Shown: positions 37,732 through 47,185, counted from the stretch's first letter. The stretch is DNA of 64,000 nucleotides from Bin87 sp965220105 (GCA_965220105.1 OZ244811.1:3472001-3536000); one strand, 5' to 3'. Translations and numbers: made by a program. The notes: a model not told the origin generated them from the letters alone.

Positions 37732-39780
37732 TCAGTCGGAATTGGACGCAACTCCGGCTTCCCGGGGTTCGGCGCCGGATGCGGACTCTTGCAGCAGGGC
37801 GATTCGTTCCTCCAGGAGAAGCCACAACTCGTCCTGTTCGTCCAGATGCTCGATCGCCTCGGCCACCAGCAGCTCGGGCCGTCGGTGTGAATCAGCCAGC
37901 CCTTCATGCACTGCTCCCCCGTGGATGTGTTGGGTAAGCGTAGGGATTTCCGGGTCCACGTGGGCCAGATCGTCGTGGGAAAGGTGGGGGAAGAAGCCCT
38001 GGCCCGACGCCTGGGAGAGGAATGTGTCGTGGAACGCCGGTTCCAGCACCCGATGCACCCGAAAGCTGATGATCCCCATGGCCAGGGCCGGCGCCAGCAG
38101 CAGTAGTATCGACAAGGGAGCGGAGAGGCTGCCCAGGGCGAACAACCGGATTATCAGGGGGAGGGAAAGCATCAGGAGCAGGGCAAGCAGGGCGGTGGCC
38201 AGACCGTTTTGCACCATGGAGCGCAGGGTCTGCCAGATGGGGTCCCGCCGGTTGATATCGTCCCGAACGTCCGTTTCTCCGGTGGCCAGGCGCGCCAGGG
38301 TTCGGAGCGACCGCCAGATATTGATAGCCGAGGGTGCGCTCAAACCCACCACCGCGCCGACGATGATGAGGCCGAAGGTGCTGTGGGACACCGGAAGCAC
38401 GTTGGCTAAGAGCCGCGGCAGGACGTACAGGGCCACCGTGCCGGCCGCCGTGATTACGGCGATGATGCACATGTTAATCAGGATGCGGCGCCCCAGGTTG
38501 TGCAGCCGTTCCCCGGTGGTACCGGTCAGGGATAGCGCCGACCAGAGGGTGTCCACGCCGAGTTGCATGGCGAGGTTCATTTCGTGCAGGGGCGCGGGGG
38601 CACGCCGCTCCACCCATCGGCACATGGGTAGCGCGATCCGCATGGTCAGAGGCGCCAGCACCGAGGTGATGGCGGTGGATATCGCCAGGATGGGCCCCAG
38701 CACCGGCGCGCCCAACGCGTCAACCGGGCTGACCCGCCCGATGGCCAGGGAAAACTCCCCCATTTGCGGCATGGCCATGCCGACCTGAACGGCGTCCCGA
38801 GGGCTGCGGCCGGCCAGAATCGATCCGACTATATTGGCGACGACTTTGCCGGCCATGAAAACGCCGACTACCACCAGCGCCGGCAGTATGAAATCGTCCA
38901 GCGTGCGGTAGTCGATGAGCATTCCGATCGACAGGAAAAACAGCGCCCCGAACATGTCGCGCACCGGACTGACCAGCCGGGCCACCCGACCCGCGGCCTC
39001 GGTGTCCCCGATGACTACGCCGATGAGAAAGGCGCCGGCGGCAGCGGACAACTCCAGCAGGTTGGCGCACAGGGCCAATATGAAGCAGAGTCCCAGGCTG
39101 GCAATCAGCAGGGTCTCGTTGGTCTGGTGCCGGGAGAGCATGTGCATCAGGCGGGGGGCGACCAGCGTGCCCAACACCAGTACGGCGATGCAGAATATGG
39201 CGAGTTTGCCGACCAGCCATCCCACGTCGGCGATGCTGGCCGAACCGGTGGTGGCAAGGCCGGCCAGGATTGTGAGCAAAACCACGGCGGCAAAGTCCTC
39301 CACCAGCAGGATGCCGACGATGGTCTGGCCCCAACCGGAGCGAAGGTTGCCGGTATCGCGCAACCCCTTTAGCAGGATGGCCGAGCTGCTGATGGCCAGC
39401 GCGCCTCCCAGGTACAGGGCGTATGAGTCGTCAATGCCTGGCAGGATGCTGGCGATCCAGATTCCGAAGAGGGTCAGCACGGCGATCTCGATGATGCCGA
39501 TAACCAGTACCCGGAATCCGACGCTGCGTATGCGCCGCCAGCCCAGCTCCAACCCGATGCCGAACAGGAGCAGCACCAGCCCCAGCTCCGCCAGCAGGCC
39601 GATGGTGTCCAGGTTGCTGATGAGCGGATTGGGCAGGGTGTAAGGCCCGATGAGTAAACCGGCAATCAGGTAACCCAGCACCGGCGGTTGCCAGGCCAGT
39701 CGGGCCAGCGCCAACCCGCCGGCGGCGATGGCCATGGCCAGGGCAAAGTCCTTGAGCAGGCTGGAGCTACCGTCGGACAC
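37732..39780 (-). CDS. CPA2-family cation/proton antiporter (KefB-like), 682 aa
   Basis: Twelve or so membrane helices in the N-terminal 400 residues: MAIAAGGLALARLAWQPPVL, AELGLVLLLFGIGLELGWRR, then the nucleotide-free KefB-type core with ALAISSSAILLKGLRDTGNL, GILLVEDFAAVVLLTILAGL and LELSAAAGAFLIGVVIGDTE. A second hydrophobic set follows (about 440-600), with a soluble Glu-rich C-terminus (EHLDEQDELWLLLEERIALL), possibly regulatory. No TrkA-N domain is recognised. It would exchange K+ or Na+ for protons. The C-terminal helices are unusual for the family. Confidence 0.88.
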   Translation of the reverse strand: MSDGSSSLLKDFALAMAIAAGGLALARLAWQPPVLGYLIAGLLIGPYTLPNPLISNLDTIGLLAELGLVLLLFGIGLELGWRRIRSVGFRVLVIGIIEIAVLTLFGIWIASILPGIDDSYALYLGGALAISSSAILLKGLRDTGNLRSGWGQTIVGILLVEDFAAVVLLTILAGLATTGSASIADVGWLVGKLAIFCIAVLVLGTLVAPRLMHMLSRHQTNETLLIASLGLCFILALCANLLELSAAAGAFLIGVVIGDTEAAGRVARLVSPVRDMFGALFFLSIGMLIDYRTLDDFILPALVVVGVFMAGKVVANIVGSILAGRSPRDAVQVGMAMPQMGEFSLAIGRVSPVDALGAPVLGPILAISTAITSVLAPLTMRIALPMCRWVERRAPAPLHEMNLAMQLGVDTLWSALSLTGTTGERLHNLGRRILINMCIIAVITAAGTVALYVLPRLLANVLPVSHSTFGLIIVGAVVGLSAPSAINIWRSLRTLARLATGETDVRDDINRRDPIWQTLRSMVQNGLATALLALLLMLSLPLIIRLFALGSLSAPLSILLLLAPALAMGIISFRVHRVLEPAFHDTFLSQASGQGFFPHLSHDDLAHVDPEIPTLTQHIHGGAVHEGLADSHRRPELLVAEAIEHLDEQDELWLLLEERIALLQESASGAEPREAGVASNSD

Positions 39781-40112
39781 GCCGGCGGTGAATATGGACA
39801 GTAACGTTTCTATCGTAACCCTCTCCGGCGGGCGATTTTGTCACCGCCGTTGGGACTGTTACGGGCGCCGGTTGAAAATCGAAGCCGGCGGTCACCGCGC
39901 TTTCACACGATGGCTGCCGGCAAACGGCGCGGGGTATTGGTATGCCGGTGGCGGCCTCCGTCAAAGACGGATGGCGCGCTGGTACCGATGTTTCTGTGGT
40001 GCGCGGAGGGTCGGCCAGTCGATCAGCCAGCGTGCTTGGGGCGCGGGTCGGCAACGAACTCGGCGGTTACGGAAGTGCTTGGCGTCGCCACGGCGACGGA
40101 ACCGTATAGGGG
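39781..40112. other. Gap of 332 bases without a recognised feature
   Basis: Between the antiporter start and the OsmC gene end. No convincing gene, repeat or strong promoter seen; low-complexity reading frames on both strands look like noise. Confidence 0.4.
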
Positions 40113-40472
40113 TCAACGCTTTTTCCAGGTGTCCACCAGGCGGTTGCCCTGGTCGTCGTCAATGCCCCAGATTTTGAAGTGGATCCGCACGTCGGCGTAC
40201 AGGCTCAGGTCGCCAGGCACCGCGTCGGGGTCGCGGTACGCCTCGGCGGAAACCTCCATGAAATCCACCGGCGCGTCGTCGGTGACGGCGATCCGTTCCA
40301 CCATGTTCACGGCGCAGGCCGTAATTCCCGACAGGAAAAGTTCACCGGCAAATACCGACTCTCCACTGCCGTCGTCTGCAACCCAGTGGTGGTTGCGGGC
40401 GTTGCAGATGGCCCTGCCGTGAGTGCCTGAGCTATAAGTTTCGACCCGATAAGCCCTTTCTAGTTCGGCCAT
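40113..40472 (-). CDS. OsmC/Ohr-family protein, 119 aa
   Basis: OsmC-like fold: RAYRVETYSSGTHGRAICNA, then GESVFAGELFLSGITACAVN, which contains the family's catalytic-type Cys (AC) at the start of the long helix, and VERIAVTDDAPVDFMEVSAE. OsmC/Ohr proteins reduce organic hydroperoxides using a Cys pair; the other Cys (in AICNA) is not at the typical place, so the activity is uncertain. The ATG at 40472 has GGAGGAATC upstream. It is a single gene divergent from ispD. Confidence 0.8.
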   Translation of the reverse strand: MAELERAYRVETYSSGTHGRAICNARNHHWVADDGSGESVFAGELFLSGITACAVNMVERIAVTDDAPVDFMEVSAEAYRDPDAVPGDLSLYADVRIHFKIWGIDDDQGNRLVDTWKKR

Positions 40473-40683
40473 GATTCCTCCATCGGCGAGCGTGATTCCC
40501 AGTCGTGTTGGGTGTCGATCTAATCGAACGGTGGGTTGCCCCCTAGCATAAACGATGCACGGCGTCCACGCCAACCGGCGGCGCACTGTACAATAGCCAG
40601 AATGGCGTCGCCAAAATTACGGCCGGGCGCGGCGGCGTACCCGGCGTATGCGTTGGAGCTGGATTGATATGGAGCGTGACGAG

Positions 40684-41388
40684 ATGACCAGCGACGCGCG
40701 GGACCGGCTGCTGGACGTAGTGGTGGTGGCCGCCGGCCGCAGCACGCGGATGGGCGACACCGACAAGACCTACGCTCCTATCCTGGGCGAACCGCTGATC
40801 GTGCACACGCTGCGCCGGCTGGCCGCGTCTGACGTGGTGGGACGGATCGTGCTGGTGGTGGCCGAGGAATCAGTGACGCGGGCCGGGACATTGGTAGAGG
40901 ATTTTCAACTGGATAAGGTGACCGCCGTGTGTGCGGGCGGCGCGCGTCGGCAGGATTCGGTGCGCGCCGGGTTGACCGCACTGGGAGAATCCAGGTGGGT
41001 GGCCATCCACGACGGGGCGCGTCCCTGCGTGAGCTCCGCGGTGTTGGGCCGAGGTCTCGAGGCCGTGCTACGCTGCGGCGCCGCGGTGGCCGCGGTGCCC
41101 GTCAAGGACACCATCAAGGTGGTGGGGGACGACAATCTCATCACCGGAACGCCACCGCGCTCTACTTTGTGGGCAGCCCAAACTCCCCAAGTGTTTGACT
41201 ATAACCTGCTGGTGAGGGCCCACGATAACGCTATGGAGGAGTTCACCGACGATGCCGCCATGGTGGAGGCAATCGGTCAACCCGTGGTGGTTTTCGAGGG
41301 TGGCTACGAGAACCTCAAGGTGACGACTCCGGAGGACCTGGCTGTAATGACTCACCTGCTGGGAAAGTCGGAGTGGCATAAGTCGTGA
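40684..41388 (+). CDS. ispD: 2-C-methyl-D-erythritol 4-phosphate cytidylyltransferase IspD, 234 aa
   Basis: Third step of the MEP isoprenoid pathway: transfers CMP from CTP to MEP. VVVVAAGRSTRMGDTDKTYA is the nucleotidyltransferase loop with the Arg and Lys (GRSTRM...DK; the usual GxGxRMG...PKQ is slightly altered), VCAGGARRQDSVRAGLTALG, ESRWVAIHDGARPCVSSAVL and VPVKDTIK follow; NLKVTTPEDLAVMTHLL is the end signature. The start is probably the ATG at 40684 (GGAG nine bases upstream); earlier ones at 40648 and 40669 exist. First gene of an ispD-ispF-cysS cluster. Confidence 0.93.
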   Translation: MTSDARDRLLDVVVVAAGRSTRMGDTDKTYAPILGEPLIVHTLRRLAASDVVGRIVLVVAEESVTRAGTLVEDFQLDKVTAVCAGGARRQDSVRAGLTALGESRWVAIHDGARPCVSSAVLGRGLEAVLRCGAAVAAVPVKDTIKVVGDDNLITGTPPRSTLWAAQTPQVFDYNLLVRAHDNAMEEFTDDAAMVEAIGQPVVVFEGGYENLKVTTPEDLAVMTHLLGKSEWHKS

Positions 41389-41535
41389 TTGCGGGCGCAC
41401 CGGGGTGCTTGCGCCAAAATCGGTGACTGCGCTAACATGTCGTTATTATCCGCCGGCGCGGAGACGGCCGGCCCAGGGACTGGCGGCACGGAGCAGCTTC
41501 GTGGGCTGGCAGTGATCAATAGGAGAGGTTGGTGA

Positions 41536-41976
41536 ATGGACGCCGGTGGTGCGAATCGAGACCGGTACCGGGAATACACGATGTACCTGCGCCAGTGCGT
41601 CGATCGGTTCCCGCCGGAATCGTCAGCAGACCGGGTTGCATACCTGCGGGCGCAAATTAACGCCGAACGCAACCGATTCCTGGTGTGGGAAGTGTTGTGG
41701 CTGCTGGTCGGTGTGGCAGCCGTGGTTCCCGTGCTGATGCTGGCGGCAGTGGAATTCGGCGTGGCGTTGCCGGACGACATTCTGGCCCGGGCTAAAATCT
41801 TCCACCTCCAGGTGGTGAGCCTGGAAAACAACACTGCCTGGCTGGTCGCCGTGGCATCAGCGCTGATGTTCGTGATCGCCACCGGCTTGGCAATCTCGCC
41901 CATCATCGTGCACGCCGACGCATTGAATCAACTGGAATCGGCCAGCCGAGGATTGCGAGCGTTGGCCAAGGCTTAG
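41536..41976 (+). CDS. Two-helix membrane protein between ispD and ispF, 146 aa
   Basis: An N-terminal charged helix (RYREYTMYLRQCVDRFPPES), then two membrane helices (WEVLWLLVGVAAVVPVLMLA and TAWLVAVASALMFVIATGLA) with an intervening loop. The C-terminus LNQLESASRGLRALAKA is cytoplasmic. No family recognised. It sits between ispD and ispF and is likely co-transcribed, but there is no direct evidence of a role in isoprenoid synthesis. A GGAGAGG is just upstream of the ATG. Confidence 0.7.
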   Translation: MDAGGANRDRYREYTMYLRQCVDRFPPESSADRVAYLRAQINAERNRFLVWEVLWLLVGVAAVVPVLMLAAVEFGVALPDDILARAKIFHLQVVSLENNTAWLVAVASALMFVIATGLAISPIIVHADALNQLESASRGLRALAKA

Positions 41977-42095
41977 GTGATGCTCCGTCCCCGCTGGGCC
42001 GCCCGGAAACGCGTGGGCACGCCACCTGAACGGTCCCCGGTGTCGGCCCGACCGGTGCCTGATTCGGAACTGGGCCAGGTTGCACGGACTCGCGG

Positions 42096-42602
42096 ATGGA
42101 ATATCGGGTAGGGACGGGAGCGGACGCCCACGGGCTAGTTGCGGGCCGACCGCTCATCCTGGGGGGAGTCGCCGTTCCCCACGATCGGGGATTAGCCGGC
42201 CACAGCGATGGCGATGCGCTGTCCCACGCCATCATTGACGCGCTGCTGGGGGCAACTGGCCTGGGCGATATCGGCTCCCATTTCCCTTCCAGCGACCCTT
42301 CCCTCGCCGGGATCAGCAGCCTCATCCTGCTGGAACGCACTGCCCGCACCATCGCCGGCGGTGGTTGGTGCATATCGAATGTTGATGCTACAATGCTGGC
42401 GCAGCGCCCCCGATTGTCTCCTTATATCAATTCAATGCGGCGTCGGATAGCCGACTCCCTGGCAATCGGGCATGAGCGGGTAAGTATCAAGGCTACGACC
42501 ACCGACCATTTGGGATTCACGGGACGGGAAGAAGGCATCGCCGCCACGGCGGTCGCCCTGCTGTTCAAACCCCAGCCACCGCAGCCAACTGACGAACGCT
42601 AA
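42096..42602 (+). CDS. ispF: 2-C-methyl-D-erythritol 2,4-cyclodiphosphate synthase IspF, 168 aa
   Basis: Fifth step of the MEP pathway. EYRVGTGADAHGLVAGRPLI has the Asp and His metal ligands (DxH); VPHDRGLAGHSDGDALSHAI has the second His ligand; GLGDIGSHFPSSDP is the classic motif, and LSPYINSMRRRIADSL and ATTTDHLGFTGREEGIAATA the final ones. The ATG at 42096 begins MEYRVGTG. The trimeric zinc enzyme is complete. ispD is 700 bases upstream and cysS is 28 bases downstream in the same direction, an arrangement common in bacteria. Confidence 0.95.
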   Translation: MEYRVGTGADAHGLVAGRPLILGGVAVPHDRGLAGHSDGDALSHAIIDALLGATGLGDIGSHFPSSDPSLAGISSLILLERTARTIAGGGWCISNVDATMLAQRPRLSPYINSMRRRIADSLAIGHERVSIKATTTDHLGFTGREEGIAATAVALLFKPQPPQPTDER

Positions 42603-42630
42603 CCGGCGAATCCCCTCCCGAATAATTGCG

Positions 42631-44004
42631 ATGAGGCTATACAACACCCTGAGCGGACGGGTTGAGCAGTTTGTCCCGTCCGATGGGAATCGGGTCAAGA
42701 TGTACGTCTGCGGGGTAACCCCGTATTCGTCCACCCACGTGGGACATGCCCTTAGCTACGTGGTATTCGACACGTTGCGCCGGTATCTGGAACACAAGGG
42801 CTACGAGGTCCGCCACGTCCAGAATTTCACCGACATAGATGACAAGATCATCCAGCGGGCCAGCGAAACCGGGATCTCCGAGAATGAGTTGGTCGAAGAG
42901 TACATCAACGATTATTTTTGGACCATGGATGCGCTCAACATCCAGCGCGCCGCCGAATACCCCCGGGCCACCCGGGAGATACCGCGCATCCTGGAGGCCA
43001 TCGGCGGGTTGATCGGCGCCGGCCACGCCTACCCGGCTGCCGGGGACGTTTACTTCCGGGTAACCAGCAAGGATGACTACGGCAAGCTCAGTCACCGCAC
43101 GCTGGACAGCATGATCGCCGGCGCCCGGGTCCAGGTTGATGAGAACAAAGAGCACCCCATGGACTTTGTGCTATGGAAGAGCGCCAAAGAAGGGGAACCG
43201 TCCTGGGACAGCCCATGGGGCCCCGGGCGGCCCGGCTGGCACATCGAGTGCACCGCCATGTCCCTGGAGTACCTGGGAGAGCAGCTGGACATCCACGGGG
43301 GCGGGCAGGACCTGGTTTTCCCGCACCATGAAAACGAAATCGCCCAAAGTGAAAGCTACACTGGCGCCAAACCATTCTCTCGTTTCTGGATGCACAACGG
43401 CCTGCTGCAGTTGGGCTCCGACAAGATGAGCAAATCGCTGGGAAATCTGGTTTCCGTGGTGGAAGCGCTGGAGCGATACCACCCCGACACGATGCGCCTG
43501 TACTTCCTGAGCAGCCACTACCGCAGCCCGTTGGCGTACAGCGATGAGGGAGCCGCTGCGGTGGAGCGTAGCCTAGACCGCATCCGCCACGCTCTGACCC
43601 CGGGAGACGGAACCGGAGCGGAGGTTGACCCGCAGCCTCACGCCGACCGTTTCTTCGCCGCCATGGACGATGACCTGAACACGCCCCAGGCAGTGGCGGC
43701 GATGTTCGACCTGGCCCGGGACATCAACCGGGGCCGGGATGCCGGCAACGGTATTAGAACGGCACAGCAGACCTTGCGCGACCTGGGCAACCTGCTGGGT
43801 CTTACCTTCTCAGAGCGGGATGACAGCGCGGCCCAACTGGCGGCAGCGCCGTTCATCGACCTGCTGGTATCGGTCCGGTCGGACTTGCGCCAGGCCCGTC
43901 AGTTCGCCATGGCCGACACGATTCGCGACCGGCTGGCGGAAGAAGGGGTATTGCTGGAGGATGGCCCGGAGGGCACCCAGTGGCAATATCAATCCCGCCA
44001 GTAG
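42631..44004 (+). CDS. cysS: Cysteinyl-tRNA synthetase, 457 aa
   Basis: Class I aminoacyl-tRNA synthetase. MYVCGVTPYSSTHVGHALSY contains the zinc Cys and HIGH-type signature (HVGH); FTDIDDKIIQRA, HIECTAMSLEYLGEQLDIHG with zinc ligands, DLVFPHHENEIAQSES and DKMSKSLGNLVS with the KMSKS loop follow. The C-terminal DALR-type domain is present. Length is normal. It ends ten bases before the FAD-linked oxidase gene. Confidence 0.97.
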   Translation: MRLYNTLSGRVEQFVPSDGNRVKMYVCGVTPYSSTHVGHALSYVVFDTLRRYLEHKGYEVRHVQNFTDIDDKIIQRASETGISENELVEEYINDYFWTMDALNIQRAAEYPRATREIPRILEAIGGLIGAGHAYPAAGDVYFRVTSKDDYGKLSHRTLDSMIAGARVQVDENKEHPMDFVLWKSAKEGEPSWDSPWGPGRPGWHIECTAMSLEYLGEQLDIHGGGQDLVFPHHENEIAQSESYTGAKPFSRFWMHNGLLQLGSDKMSKSLGNLVSVVEALERYHPDTMRLYFLSSHYRSPLAYSDEGAAAVERSLDRIRHALTPGDGTGAEVDPQPHADRFFAAMDDDLNTPQAVAAMFDLARDINRGRDAGNGIRTAQQTLRDLGNLLGLTFSERDDSAAQLAAAPFIDLLVSVRSDLRQARQFAMADTIRDRLAEEGVLLEDGPEGTQWQYQSRQ

Positions 44005-44014
44005 GCATCGTCCG

Positions 44015-45463
44015 GTGTCCGAATCCGCGCCGCCAGCTCCGGTGGACTGGCCATCGGTAGCCAGCAGTCTGGCCTCGATAGTGGGGCCCGACCATATTCG
44101 CACCGACGCTGACACGCTGGATCGGTATTCGGCGGACGCGCTGACTCCATACCGGGCGTACTATGCCGACGCGGCCTTTGAACGTTTGGCGGACGTGGTG
44201 GTGCGTCCCGCCGATTCCAGCGAGGTGGCCGCAATCGTATCCTACGCCCAGCGGAACGCCGTTCCCCTGATTCCCTACGGCGGCGGCACCGGCGTGATGG
44301 GCGGCGTGCTGCCCGTGCGGGGCGGGATCCTGCTGGACATGGGCCGCCTGAACCGCCTGCTGTCGGTGAGCGCGGAGGCCATGACCGCCGACGTGCAGGC
44401 CGGCATGGTGCTGGAAGACCTGTACGATGGCCTCGAAGGCTACGGCCTGATGCCAGGACATGACCCGTACAGCGTACCCATCGCCACGGTGGCCGGCGCC
44501 ATCTCCACCAACGGCGTGGGATACCGGGCGGCGGCGTTCGGCCCAATGGGCGACCAGGTCGTGGGTCTGGAGGTTGTGCTGCCCGACGGTCGCATCATGG
44601 AAACGAGGTCGGTTCCCAAGTTGTCGGCGGGCCCCAACCTGAAGCACCTGTTCATTGGTTCCGAGGGCGTCTTCGGGGTCATCACCCGGGCGACGCTGCG
44701 GGTATTCAGGATGCCGGAAGCCAGCACGTACGCTACGGTGGAGTTCCACGACTTCGACTCCGGATTCGCCGCGGTGGACGAAATGATGTCCCTGGGAATC
44801 AGGCCGACATTGCTGGATCTGACCGAAGACGATCAGGGCATCCTGTTGCACCTGCTGTTCGAGGGGTATCGGGAGGGAGTGGACGCCGGGATGGCCCGGA
44901 CAATGGCGGTGTGCAAAGCGGCCGGCGGGTGGGACATAGGGCCGGAGTCAGCGCTGGATTACTGGGAGCATCGCCATGACTCGGCCCTGAACTATCGGCA
45001 GAACGCGCTGGGCCGTCCCCGGAAAGTAAGGTGGGAACGGCAGTGGGGCCGGACGTTTGACTACCTGCACATGAGCCTGCCGGCAGACCGGGTGCTGGAG
45101 TACCGGCGGCGTGCCGACGCGCTGCTGGCGGCGCGCCGCATCAAGGTGGTGGAATATTGCCTGTGGAGCCGCCCGGAGTTCTTCTCCCTGCTGGTGGCGC
45201 CGGAGGGCGCCGGTCGACGCCGCCGGCGTGGCCGGCAAAACTGGGAGGATCAGGAGGTGCGGTCCAATCTGGCGGCGGGTGTGGACGAGGTGCTTGAACT
45301 GGCCCAGGACATGGGCGGCATCATGGAGTACTGCCACGGGGTGGGCGTAAAGCTGAACCACCTGTTGAGTCGGGAACTGGGCGTCGGCCAGGAAGTGGTG
45401 GCCGAGCTGAAAAGGCTGCTCGATCCTGCCGGCATAATGAATCCCGGAAAGCTGGGATTGTGA
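44015..45463 (+). CDS. FAD-linked oxidase (glycolate oxidase GlcD-like), 482 aa
   Basis: FAD-binding type 4 (PCMH) oxidase. The FAD domain: DVVVRPADSSEVAAIVSYAQ and VPLIPYGGGTGVMGGVLPVR; then PGHDPYSVPIATVAGAISTN and TNGVGYRAAAFGPMGDQVVG; NLKHLFIGSEGVFGVITRAT. The C-terminal half (GGIMEYCHGVGVKLNHLLSR, then LKRLLDPAGIMNPGKLGL) is the FAD-linked C-terminal domain with the conserved HGxG-type His. Typical of glycolate or D-lactate dehydrogenases or alkyldihydroxyacetone-phosphate synthase relatives. The start is a GTG at 44015. No FeS partner (GlcF) is adjacent. Its terminator is at 45528. Confidence 0.9.
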   Translation: MSESAPPAPVDWPSVASSLASIVGPDHIRTDADTLDRYSADALTPYRAYYADAAFERLADVVVRPADSSEVAAIVSYAQRNAVPLIPYGGGTGVMGGVLPVRGGILLDMGRLNRLLSVSAEAMTADVQAGMVLEDLYDGLEGYGLMPGHDPYSVPIATVAGAISTNGVGYRAAAFGPMGDQVVGLEVVLPDGRIMETRSVPKLSAGPNLKHLFIGSEGVFGVITRATLRVFRMPEASTYATVEFHDFDSGFAAVDEMMSLGIRPTLLDLTEDDQGILLHLLFEGYREGVDAGMARTMAVCKAAGGWDIGPESALDYWEHRHDSALNYRQNALGRPRKVRWERQWGRTFDYLHMSLPADRVLEYRRRADALLAARRIKVVEYCLWSRPEFFSLLVAPEGAGRRRRRGRQNWEDQEVRSNLAAGVDEVLELAQDMGGIMEYCHGVGVKLNHLLSRELGVGQEVVAELKRLLDPAGIMNPGKLGL

Positions 45464-45527
45464 CCTGGCGCAGCCGATTCAACGATTTGCGCCGGCTTGT
45501 CCGAGAACAAACCGGGAAACGACGCGA

Positions 45528-45554
45528 AACCGACTGACCTAAGGTCGGTTTTTT
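45528..45554 (+). terminator. Rho-independent terminator after the FAD-linked oxidase
   Basis: AACCGAC pairs with GTCGGTT; six T follow. It lies 65 bases after the stop of the oxidase and ends the isp/cysS/oxidase run. Confidence 0.75.
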
Positions 45555-45626
45555 GGTCCGGATCGCGAAAACGAGCACGAATCCAATGTATTGCCTGAAG
45601 CGATATCTAATTGATGGTAATATCTA

Positions 45627-45655
45627 TTGACAGGATACTGTGGGCGGGATATCAT
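45627..45655 (+). promoter_or_regulatory. Strong sigma-70-type promoter for the 98-aa gene
   Basis: Perfect TTGACA at 45627-45632, a 17-base spacer and TATCAT at 45650-45655 (5 of 6). It is followed 52 bases later by the gene start. One of the best matches to the consensus seen in the window. Confidence 0.8.
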
Positions 45656-45706
45656 ATATGCAGATGAAAGGATAAGGACAGTATTGTTCTGTCGGCAGGA
45701 AGCAAC

Positions 45707-46003
45707 ATGACCACCATCAAAGAACGTGAGAACGAAACCCGTAACGCCGTTGCCGAGCGTGCCAATATAGCCGCGCCGGCCCAGGTCGCCGACGTCGACG
45801 TGTCCGCCGTGCCGGAATCCCCGGCCGAGCTGCTCAAGCAGTGGTCCGCGCCGACCAAGCCCCTGATTCACACCGTCATCGCTGCAACGCTGATTCGCGT
45901 GTGGGACGCACTGACGGGCCCGGGCATGACCGAACGGCAGCGGGAGCAACGGGCCATGTACGAGCACGCCGGATTCGCCAACAGCGTTCGCCGGCACTTC
46001 TGA
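45707..46003 (+). CDS. Small soluble protein of unknown function, 98 aa
   Basis: Reads MTTIKERENETRNAVAERAN and then LLKQWSAPTKPLIHTVIAAT, RVWDALTGPGMTERQREQRA and HAGFANSVRRHF. Helical, charged, no cysteine ribbon or membrane helix. GGAAG precedes the ATG. It has its own strong promoter and strong terminator, so it is likely abundant. No family recognised. Confidence 0.7.
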   Translation: MTTIKERENETRNAVAERANIAAPAQVADVDVSAVPESPAELLKQWSAPTKPLIHTVIAATLIRVWDALTGPGMTERQREQRAMYEHAGFANSVRRHF

Positions 46004-46061
46004 TCGAACCGCTCCCTGGCGATATGCCGGCCTGCGCTCGGGCTGCAACTCGTCGACAAGT

Positions 46062-46092
46062 GGCCGTCCCCTTCCGGGGACGGTCATTTTTT
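46062..46092 (+). terminator. Strong rho-independent terminator of the 98-aa gene
   Basis: CCGTCCCC-TTCC-GGGGACGG (8 bp, more with flanking wobble) followed after three bases by six T. It lies about 60 bases after the stop. Confidence 0.88.
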
Positions 46093-46201
46093 AGGTCGTT
46101 CGGTGGCGTTCCCCGAGCCACCGGTAGCGCTGCATGTGTCAGCGCACTACAATGCGCCGTACCTGAAGCAATTCCCGCCGACCTGCATTTGGTGAGCGAC
46201 T

Positions 46202-47185
46202 ATGGCACGTCCCAAAGCCTTCATAACCCGCACGCTGCTGCCCGAAGCGTTGGAAATCGTGGAGCGGGTTGCCGACGTTGACTTGTGGCCGGACGAGTGG
46301 CCGCCCTCGGTGGAGGAACTGCATCGCCGGGCAGCCGGCGTCGACGGCATCCTGACCACCATCATGGACCGGGTGGACGCGGCCCTGATGGACGCCGCAC
46401 CCAACCTGAAGGTAATCAGTCAGCTGGCGGTGGGTCTGGACAACGTGGACGTGGCCGAGGCAACCCGGCGGGGTATTCCGGTTGGCAACACGCCCGGCGT
46501 GTTGTCAAAATCCACCGCAGACCTGGCGTTCGCCCTGCTCCTGGGCGCCGCCCGCCGCACCTCGGAGAGCGAGCGTTGGCTGCGTGGCGGCGGTTGGCAG
46601 TTGGCTTTCCACCCGACTCACTGGTTGGGGCAGGACGTTCACGGAGCAACCCTGGGTATCGTCGGGTTGGGCCAGATTGGCCGCGAGATAGCACGGCGCG
46701 CCGGCGGGTTCGACATGCGTATCATCTACCACTCCCGCACCCGCAACGTGGCCGCCGAGGACGAACACGGCGTGCGTTACGTCGACTTTCCAACGTTGCT
46801 CGGCGAGTCCGATTTCGTGGTCCTGAGCGTGCCCCTCACCCCGGAAACCCATCACCTCATCAGCGCCGCAGAACTGGCGGCAATGAAGCCGACCGGCATT
46901 CTGATCAACGTTTCCCGGGGGCCGGTGGTAGACCCGGTGGCCCTATACGAGGCCCTCCGTTCGGGGGTCATCGCCCGCGCCGCGCTGGACGTAACCTCCC
47001 CGGAGCCGATCCCCACCGACGATCCGTTGCTGACGCTGGATAACCTGGTAATCACGCCCCACATCGGCAGCGCCGCCCTCCCGACACGGCTCAACACCAT
47101 GAAACTGGCGGCGCGAAACCTGGTGGCTGGCTTGACCGGTGAGGCGTTGGAAGCGTGCGCCAATCCGGAAGCGCTCCGCACGTAA
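46202..47185 (+). CDS. D-2-hydroxyacid dehydrogenase (GhrB/glyoxylate reductase-like), 327 aa
   Basis: NAD(P)-dependent D-isomer 2-hydroxyacid dehydrogenase. The signature ISQLAVGLDNVDVAEATRRG and NTPGVLSKSTADLAFALLLG start the cofactor domain; ATLGIVGLGQIGREIARRAG is the GxGxxG; SDFVVLSVPLTPETHHLIS and TGILINVSRGPVVDPVALYE follow, with the catalytic Arg, Glu and, in NLVITPHIGSAALPTR, the His. Probably a glyoxylate or hydroxypyruvate reductase. Standard family length. A monocistronic gene, next to the GMC oxidoreductase on the opposite strand. Confidence 0.93.
   Translation: MARPKAFITRTLLPEALEIVERVADVDLWPDEWPPSVEELHRRAAGVDGILTTIMDRVDAALMDAAPNLKVISQLAVGLDNVDVAEATRRGIPVGNTPGVLSKSTADLAFALLLGAARRTSESERWLRGGGWQLAFHPTHWLGQDVHGATLGIVGLGQIGREIARRAGGFDMRIIYHSRTRNVAAEDEHGVRYVDFPTLLGESDFVVLSVPLTPETHHLISAAELAAMKPTGILINVSRGPVVDPVALYEALRSGVIARAALDVTSPEPIPTDDPLLTLDNLVITPHIGSAALPTRLNTMKLAARNLVAGLTGEALEACANPEALRT

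Noticed and set aside
39767..40054. A 95-codon minus-strand frame in the antiporter/OsmC gap
   Set aside because: No ribosome site, no family look, Pro/Thr/Ala-rich noise.
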